A program made the translations under genes and the position numbers. The notes under the pieces were generated by a model. The model saw nothing but the letters and a program-made list of their open reading frames with translations, was not told where the DNA came from and ran no database searches. Shown here one piece after another: positions 7,641 through 12,740 of a stretch of DNA of 12,740 bases. Every line of letters starts with the position of its first letter. The stretch's first letter is position 1. Source of the stretch: an uncultured delta proteobacterium (GTDB lineage Bacteria > UBA10199 > GCA-002796325 > 1-14-0-20-49-13); the NCBI GenBank assembly GCA_903868375.1, contig CAIPVD010000186.1:1-12740 (forward strand), read 5' to 3'.

Positions 7641-7649
7641 ACCGGCGCG

Positions 7650-8726
7650 ATGACTACAAAACGGGACTACTACGAGATTCTGGGATTGAACAAGAGTGCC
7701 GACGCTTCGGAGATAAAAAAGGCGTACCGTCAGGCCGCTTTAAAATTCCATCCAGATAGGAACGAAGGCGACAAAGAAGCGGAAGAAAAATTCAAAGAGG
7801 CGAGCGAAGCCTACGAAGTGCTTTCCGATACGCAAAAGCGCCAGCTTTACGATTCCTACGGCCATGCAGGCTTGGAGGGCGCAGGTTTCCGCGGCTTTAG
7901 CGGCATGGACGATATTTTCAGTTCCTTCGGCAGCATTTTCGAAGAGTTCTTCGGCGGCCAATCGTTCGGCGGTTTCGATATGGGCTTTGGCGGCGGACGG
8001 AAAAGAAGCCGCGCGCGTTCGGGCAGCGACCTTCGCCACGACATCGCGATAACGTTCGAAGAATCTGCGTTCGGCGTCGAGAAAGACGTTTCTTTAACGA
8101 AGCAAGACGTCTGCGATCTGTGCAAGGGGAGCGGCGCTGCAGCCGGCGCAGGCAGAGAACAATGCCACGTTTGCCATGGCAGCGGCCACGTCGCCCATTC
8201 GCAGGGTTTCTTTATCATGCAAACGACCTGCCCAAAGTGCCACGGCGCGGGCGAGATCATCTCTAAACCTTGCACCGAATGCCGCGGGCAAGGGCGCGTG
8301 CGCAAGACGAAAAAGATAAACGTTAAGGTTCCGCCAGGAGTTGAAGACGGAATGAGGCTGATACTTCGCGGCGAAGGAGAAGCCGGCGAAAACGGCGGCC
8401 CGTCCGGCGACCTCTACGTTGTCGTTGCGGTAAAGCCTCATCATCTCTTCGTGCGCGACGGCGACAACGTTCATTTCAAACTGCAAATATCTTTTCCAGA
8501 GGCGACGCTCGGAACTAAATTGACTGTCCCGACCTTATATGGCAATGAAGAGGTAGAGATACCGGTTGGAACTGAAACCGGCGAATCGATAAAACTTAAG
8601 GGGAAAGGTTTCTCGAACGTTCATTCGAAGAAGAAGGGCGATCAGATGCTAGATGTTTACGTTAAGACGCCCAAGAAGCTTTCGAAGAAGCAGAAAGAAT
8701 TGCTGGAAGAGTTCATTCGGTCATAA
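7650..8726 (+). CDS. dnaJ: co-chaperone DnaJ (Hsp40, type I), 358 aa
   Basis: Stimulates the ATPase of DnaK and delivers unfolded proteins to it. It has all type I parts. The J domain spans residues 5-70 with the essential HPD at 34-36. A Gly/Phe-rich region follows at about 75-120. The zinc-binding domain at 155-215 has four CxxCxGxG repeats (CDLCKGSG, CHVCHGSG, CPKCHGAG, CTECRGQG), and the two beta-barrel substrate-binding domains follow to the end. Length is slightly under the usual 370-380. The start is supported by the canonical KRDYYEILG opening, although no ribosome binding site precedes it. It leads a tight + strand unit with the hydrolase (5-nt gap) and the exported protein. Confidence 0.97.
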   Translation: MTTKRDYYEILGLNKSADASEIKKAYRQAALKFHPDRNEGDKEAEEKFKEASEAYEVLSDTQKRQLYDSYGHAGLEGAGFRGFSGMDDIFSSFGSIFEEFFGGQSFGGFDMGFGGGRKRSRARSGSDLRHDIAITFEESAFGVEKDVSLTKQDVCDLCKGSGAAAGAGREQCHVCHGSGHVAHSQGFFIMQTTCPKCHGAGEIISKPCTECRGQGRVRKTKKINVKVPPGVEDGMRLILRGEGEAGENGGPSGDLYVVVAVKPHHLFVRDGDNVHFKLQISFPEATLGTKLTVPTLYGNEEVEIPVGTETGESIKLKGKGFSNVHSKKKGDQMLDVYVKTPKKLSKKQKELLEEFIRS

Positions 8727-8731
8727 AAGTT

Positions 8732-9670
8732 ATGGATGCGAGAATAAAGAAATTCAAAACGCCAGATGGTGCTAACATCTATTATGAATGGTGGATACCT
8801 GCTAATCCCAAGGGGAACATCGTATTCATTCACGGGCTTGGCGACCACATTAGCCGATACGGCGAGTTTACGCGGTATTTTGCATCGTGCGGGTTTGGCG
8901 TTTGCATGTTCGATATGCGCGGCCACGGACAAAGTTCAGGGCGGCGCGCACATTGCAAAAGTTTTTCCGATCTTCTGCGCGACCTTTCGCAGTTCATCGA
9001 AATATTGCACGAATCCTATGAAACGGTGCCGATATTTCTGGTAGGCCACAGCTTCGGCGCGCAGGTTGCGATCAACTTCGTGGCTAGGTATTCGAAAGGG
9101 ATCCGGGGGCTAGTTGCACTTTCGCCGAACATCGAACCGCTGGTGAAATTTCCTAATTGGAAAAGATGGCTCGCATTAAAACTTTCGCGCTGGATCCCGA
9201 TACTAAAGTTCAAGACCGGCATTTCGCCTTCGAGCTTTTCTCACGACGAGAACGTTGTTATGCAGTCGATCGCAGATCCATTAAGAAGCTGGCACGTTAC
9301 CGCTCGCATGGGCGTTGAGATACTTAAAAATTTGGAACAGATTAAACGGCTTGCGTTTCAGGTGAAGCTGCCGAGCCTTTTCATGCAGGGCGGAAGCGAC
9401 AACGTAACTTCCATCGAAGCGACTAGAAAATTCTACCACAGCATCCTCGTGCAGAACAAAGACTTTAAGTCGTATCCCGGGCTTTATCACGAGCTACTGC
9501 ACGAAGCGAATAGGCAGGAGATATTTCAGGATATAGAAGGTTGGTTAAACAATCAGCTTGCGGCCGTAAAGCGGTTGGCGCGCGCTGGCGAAGAGGAGCA
9601 ATATGTCGGCCATGAAACGATCGATCTTTGGCATCACCTTAATAATGTTGGTCACACTGGGCGCGAGTAA
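8732..9670 (+). CDS. alpha/beta hydrolase, monoacylglycerol lipase / lysophospholipase-like, 312 aa
   Basis: Predicted serine hydrolase of the Hydrolase_4 type, probably cleaving a lipid ester such as a monoglyceride or lysophospholipid; the substrate is inferred from the family only. HGLGDH near residue 34 forms the oxyanion-hole loop. MRGHGQSSGRRAH is typical of monoglyceride lipases. The nucleophile elbow is GHSFG with Ser107, and the likely remaining triad members are Asp223 (GGSDN) and His253 (LYHE). A variable cap lies at about 135-200. There is no signal peptide, so it should act in the cytosol or at the inner membrane face. The ATG is 5 nt after the dnaJ stop with a poor ribosome site, suggesting coupling to dnaJ. 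The fold should end near the IEGWL segment. The last 20 or so residues are read in the same DNA as the signal peptide of the next gene and look like an accidental extension. Confidence 0.9.
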   Translation: MDARIKKFKTPDGANIYYEWWIPANPKGNIVFIHGLGDHISRYGEFTRYFASCGFGVCMFDMRGHGQSSGRRAHCKSFSDLLRDLSQFIEILHESYETVPIFLVGHSFGAQVAINFVARYSKGIRGLVALSPNIEPLVKFPNWKRWLALKLSRWIPILKFKTGISPSSFSHDENVVMQSIADPLRSWHVTARMGVEILKNLEQIKRLAFQVKLPSLFMQGGSDNVTSIEATRKFYHSILVQNKDFKSYPGLYHELLHEANRQEIFQDIEGWLNNQLAAVKRLARAGEEEQYVGHETIDLWHHLNNVGHTGRE

Positions 9671-10142
9671 CGCTAACGCTACTTACAACAGCGTGCTGCG
9701 CAAGTGGACGGAACACGGGCGGATATTCGCCTTTGAAACGATGGACGCCTACGTTATCTGGAACGCAACGCTGCTTTCCGATGAACTCTTAAACGCGCAG
9801 GCGGACCTTGCCGCGAGCCGCAAGGTCGAATACAAAAGGCCGAAGTTCGAAGGGATCGGTTTCTTTGTCGAGATGTACACGAAAAAATTCTTGAGCGATT
9901 TTTCAAAGGACCCGAGTTCGATATGGAAAGGGTTTTTAGTTGGAGCCGATGGTGTGGAGGTACCTCCAACGGATATTCAAATTGTAACGATGACGATAGA
10001 CGACAAGGTCTTCTATCCGCACGTAACCATGTGGAGCAAGGCTTACATCGTAAGCTTTCCGAAGATAGACTTGGGCCAACATCCGAAGTTTATCATTAGA
10101 AGCATCCTCGCCGAATCGACGCTTAAGTGGAAGTTGAAATAG
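9603..10142 (+). CDS. small exported protein of unknown function, 179 aa
   Basis: No family is recognised. The N-terminus is a clear Sec signal peptide: MSAMKR, a hydrophobic core SIFGITLIMLVTLGA, and a likely signal peptidase I cut after ANA (residue 26) or SNA (24). There is no lipobox Cys. The mature part, about 150 residues, is rich in aromatic and basic residues and has no membrane helix, so it is probably periplasmic or outside the cell. AGGAG at 9594-9598 precedes the ATG by 4 nt; ATG at 9612 is a possible alternative start. It overlaps the hydrolase by 68 nt in another frame and recQ by 20 bp tail-to-tail. The signal peptide and the ribosome site make it a real gene despite these overlaps. 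Confidence 0.8.
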   Translation: MSAMKRSIFGITLIMLVTLGASNANATYNSVLRKWTEHGRIFAFETMDAYVIWNATLLSDELLNAQADLAASRKVEYKRPKFEGIGFFVEMYTKKFLSDFSKDPSSIWKGFLVGADGVEVPPTDIQIVTMTIDDKVFYPHVTMWSKAYIVSFPKIDLGQHPKFIIRSILAESTLKWKLK

Positions 10143-11919
10143 CGTCCAGAAAGTTTGAACCGTATTGTTTCAGCTTTGTTTCACCCACACCGTTTACACG
10201 AAGCATCTCTTCTTTAGTCTTTGGTTTTCTTCTCGCCATATCGCGCAGCGTTGCATCGCTAAAAACAATGTATGCGGGAACCCCTTTTTTGTCCGCAAGC
10301 TGCCGCCTAAGTTTGCGAAGTTCTTCAAAGAGGCGTTCATCGACACCTTCCCAAGAATCCGTTGCGATCTTTGAAACCTTCCTCTCTTTTGGAAGTTTCA
10401 TTACCGGCTTTAAAAGCCGCGGCGATTCTTTCCCTTTTAATACCAGCCAGCCCTTCGCGGTGACATTCAAAACTTTATATTCATCCGTTTTTTCGATGTA
10501 ACCCTGCGCCACCAGTTGCTCTATCCAGTCGCGAACAATGTTCTTTGTGTGATGTGACATAAGCCCATACGTACTTAAAGCGTCGTGACCATTTTCCATG
10601 ATCCGCGCGTCTTTGGAACCTATAAGTACCGAAGCCGTGTAATCGGCGCCGAACTTCTCTTTTAATCTGACAACGCACGATAATATCTTCTGCGCGTCGA
10701 TAAGAGGATCCGCTACAAGATCGATATCGCCTTGGCAGACGTCGCACGCTTCGCAGTTTTCCTTGTTTAGGTCTTGGCCGAAGTATTTCAAAATGGTCTT
10801 ATGCCGGCAACCAATGCCAGTGCAATAGGCATACATTTCGTTCAATTTTTCTTGCGCGATTTCCTGAATTGCTGGCTCCGTATCACTTAAGATGCTCTTC
10901 CAAACTCCATAGTCGCCGCCGGAATAGAAGAGGGTGCATTCGGCTTCCAGCCCGTCGCGTCCGGCCCGGCCGCTTTCCTGCTGATAATGTTCCAGTGATT
11001 TGGGCATGCCGGCATGGATTACGTAACGAACGTTGGATTTGTCTATACCCATACCGAAGGCGACGGTAGCCACGATCGTATCGCACTCTTCTTTTATGAA
11101 CGCGTTCTGGCTTCGTTTTCTCATTTCGTCGCTCATACCGGCATGATACGGACGCACACGGTGGCCTCTCTCTTTAAGCTTATCGCACAGGTTATCGACG
11201 TCGGCGCGCCTGATGCAGTAGATTATTCCGCTTTCATTCTTGTGCCGGTCGATTACCTCACAGACTTGTTTCAATCGGTTTGTTCTGGTTGTGGCCTTGT
11301 AGATAAGATTGGAGCGATCGAACGAGCCGACCAGGATTTTTGGATCGTTTAGCCCCAGCTGTTTGGAAATATCATCTCTAACAATGCCAGTTGCGGTTGC
11401 TGTATATGCATGTATGGCAACGCCGCTAAATTTCGATTTCAATATGCCAAGCTGGCGATACTCCGGCCTGAAATCGTGTCCCCACATGCTAACGCAGTGC
11501 GCTTCATCGATAGCGATAAAAGATATTTTGATCCCGCTTAAAAAGTCAATAAAGTTGTCCAGCACTAATCTCTCTGGCGAGAGATATAGGAGCTTTAGTT
11601 CGCCATTATTAATTTGCTTTCTAACCTGGCTTCGTTCTTCTTGTGAGAGCGTGCTATCGAGGCGTGCGGCAGGGACTCCGCATTCTGTTAGCGCGTCGAT
11701 CTGATCTTTCATGAGAGAGATGAGAGGCGAAACCACAATGGCAAGTCCCGGCATAATTACGGCGGGCACCTGAAAACAGATCGATTTTCCGCCGCCTGTC
11801 GGAAGCACGACGATCGAATCTCTGGCAGAACAGACAGACTCTATCGCTTCTCTTTGCAGAGGCAGAAAACTATCGTACCCCCAATATTGCCTCAATGCGT
11901 CTTCGGCGCGAAGAATCAT
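10123..11919 (-). CDS. recQ: ATP-dependent DNA helicase RecQ, 598 aa
   Basis: 3'-5' DNA helicase of the SF2 class, acting in recombination and replication-fork repair. The helicase core has LPTGGGKS (Walker A, 41-46), SPLISLMKDQ, IDEAHC (DEAH at 138-141), the aromatic-rich loop SMWGHDFRPEY, TATAT and SGRAGRDG (317-323). The zinc-binding module uses Cys371, Cys389, Cys392 and Cys395 and is followed by the RQC winged helix. A single HRDC domain (about 525-594) includes VPAYIVFSDATL and NGVGETKL. Length matches the E. coli type (about 610). The usual Gln of the loop SQWGHDF is Met here. The start overlaps the nadB stop as ATGA and has no Shine-Dalgarno site, so translation is probably coupled to nadB. 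Confidence 0.97.
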   Translation of the reverse strand: MILRAEDALRQYWGYDSFLPLQREAIESVCSARDSIVVLPTGGGKSICFQVPAVIMPGLAIVVSPLISLMKDQIDALTECGVPAARLDSTLSQEERSQVRKQINNGELKLLYLSPERLVLDNFIDFLSGIKISFIAIDEAHCVSMWGHDFRPEYRQLGILKSKFSGVAIHAYTATATGIVRDDISKQLGLNDPKILVGSFDRSNLIYKATTRTNRLKQVCEVIDRHKNESGIIYCIRRADVDNLCDKLKERGHRVRPYHAGMSDEMRKRSQNAFIKEECDTIVATVAFGMGIDKSNVRYVIHAGMPKSLEHYQQESGRAGRDGLEAECTLFYSGGDYGVWKSILSDTEPAIQEIAQEKLNEMYAYCTGIGCRHKTILKYFGQDLNKENCEACDVCQGDIDLVADPLIDAQKILSCVVRLKEKFGADYTASVLIGSKDARIMENGHDALSTYGLMSHHTKNIVRDWIEQLVAQGYIEKTDEYKVLNVTAKGWLVLKGKESPRLLKPVMKLPKERKVSKIATDSWEGVDERLFEELRKLRRQLADKKGVPAYIVFSDATLRDMARRKPKTKEEMLRVNGVGETKLKQYGSNFLDAISTST

Positions 11920-12740
11920 ATTTTTAGTATCGTATCTTTTCTAAACGCTTCATCCTTGTTCGGATAGTCTAGGTTGTAATGCAGGCCGCGGCTTTCTTTG
12001 CGGGCTAGGGCGGATCTGATGATTAGTTCGGCGACTAGAGCTATGTTACGCAGCTCCACGAGGTCGCTCGTTACGGTAAAATTCCAGTAATATTGGTTGA
12101 TCTCGTCGCGAAGCAAATTTATGCGTGCGAGGGCGCGTTGCAAACGCTTGTCAGAGCGTACGATGCCGACGTAGTTCCACATCGTTCGCCTTATCTCGTC
12201 CCAGTTCTGTGTGATAACGACCGATTCATCGCTATTTACCGCGCCGCCCGGATTCCAATCTGGAACGTTCGGGAGTTCTTTCGGCAGCGACTTGATAAGT
12301 TCGAGCGATCTCTTTGCTGCGTGCGATGCAAAAACTAAAACCTCCAATAAAGAATTCGAGGCAAGTCTGTTGGCTCCGTGAAGTCCCGTGCAAGCGGCCT
12401 CTCCGCATGCGAATAGCCTGGCGATATCTGTCTGCGCATCTGCGTCCGTTTTTACTCCGCCGCACGAATAATGTGCGGCAGGGACTACTGGGATCGGCGT
12501 CGTCGTCATGTCGATTCCGAACTTCAAGCAAGTTTCGTAGATGTTCGGGAAACGGCGCTTGATAAACTCCGCCGGCTTGTGCGTGATATCCAAAAGTACG
12601 TATTCATCGCCGCGTTTTTTCAGTTCGTTGTCTATCGCGCGCGCAACGATCGAGCGTGTTGCTAAACTTCCTCGCGGATCGTAATTCTGCATGAACTCTT
12701 CGCCGTTCTTTAATTTTAATATGCCGCCTTCGCCGCGCAC
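11916..12740 (-). CDS. nadB: L-aspartate oxidase, C-terminal part, 5' end outside the window
   Basis: FAD enzyme that oxidises L-aspartate to iminoaspartate, the first step of de novo NAD synthesis, feeding quinolinate synthase. The visible 274 residues hold part of the substrate-capping domain (GEEFM, ATRSIVARAID with the conserved Arg), then VPAAHYSCGGVKTD with the catalytic-region His. The second FAD-binding stretch ACGEAACTGLHGANRLASNS and the C-terminal helical domain, complete to LRNIALVAELI and beyond, follow. The N-terminal dinucleotide-binding fold lies to the right of the window. The GTG at 12740 is an internal valine codon, not a start. The stop overlaps the recQ start by 4 bp, so the two form a - strand operon. 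Confidence 0.95.
   Translation of the reverse strand: MRGEGGILKLKNGEEFMQNYDPRGSLATRSIVARAIDNELKKRGDEYVLLDITHKPAEFIKRRFPNIYETCLKFGIDMTTTPIPVVPAAHYSCGGVKTDADAQTDIARLFACGEAACTGLHGANRLASNSLLEVLVFASHAAKRSLELIKSLPKELPNVPDWNPGGAVNSDESVVITQNWDEIRRTMWNYVGIVRSDKRLQRALARINLLRDEINQYYWNFTVTSDLVELRNIALVAELIIRSALARKESRGLHYNLDYPNKDEAFRKDTILKI

Noticed and set aside
7481..7649. CIRCE (HrcA) or sigma32 heat-shock promoter between dnaK and dnaJ
   Set aside because: No TTAGCACTC-N9-GAGTGCTAA repeat is present, and the -10 elements do not resemble the C-rich sigma32 type.
10883..11704. ORFs on both strands inside recQ
   Set aside because: They are frame shadows of a complete helicase gene with all its motifs intact.

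Overview
The window reads as a stretch of chromosome from a diderm (Gram-negative type) bacterium. DnaK carries the insertion in its ATPase domain that is typical of diderm bacteria, and one gene has a classical Sec signal peptide. DnaK, DnaJ, RecQ and NadB look like those of deltaproteobacteria-like or candidate-phylum lineages, but the taxon cannot be fixed by reading alone. No tRNA, rRNA, CRISPR array, IS element, integrase or phage gene was seen. Coding density is very high. The only intergenic stretches of note are the 44 bp holding a terminator (5496-5539) and the 169 bp between dnaK and dnaJ (7481-7649). No gene-free stretch exceeds 300 bases.

Left part (1-5495, + strand): a three-gene operon of large alpha-helical proteins that I cannot assign to any known family. 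The first gene enters from outside the window. The three are related to one another. Gene 1 matches the middle of gene 2 along its whole visible length. Genes 2 and 3 share an N-terminal domain and a helical-hairpin motif. Gene 3 contains a recent tandem duplication of about 136 codons. The operon has good Shine-Dalgarno sites at its internal junctions and ends in a GC-rich hairpin that can also terminate dnaK from the other side. This is the part most likely to hold an undescribed system.

Middle (5540-10142): dnaK (- strand) and dnaJ (+ strand) are transcribed divergently from a shared control region. That region has a sigma70-like promoter in each direction and a small palindrome midway between them; dnaJ may be leaderless. 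Behind dnaJ, tightly packed on the same strand, are a monoacylglycerol-lipase-like alpha/beta hydrolase and a small exported protein of unknown function. The dnaJ-hydrolase gap is 5 nt, and the hydrolase and exported-protein genes overlap by 68 nt.

Right part (10123-12740, - strand): the 3' part of nadB (L-aspartate oxidase, NAD synthesis), followed by a complete recQ helicase gene joined to it by an ATGA stop/start overlap. recQ converges on the exported-protein gene and overlaps it tail-to-tail by 20 bp.
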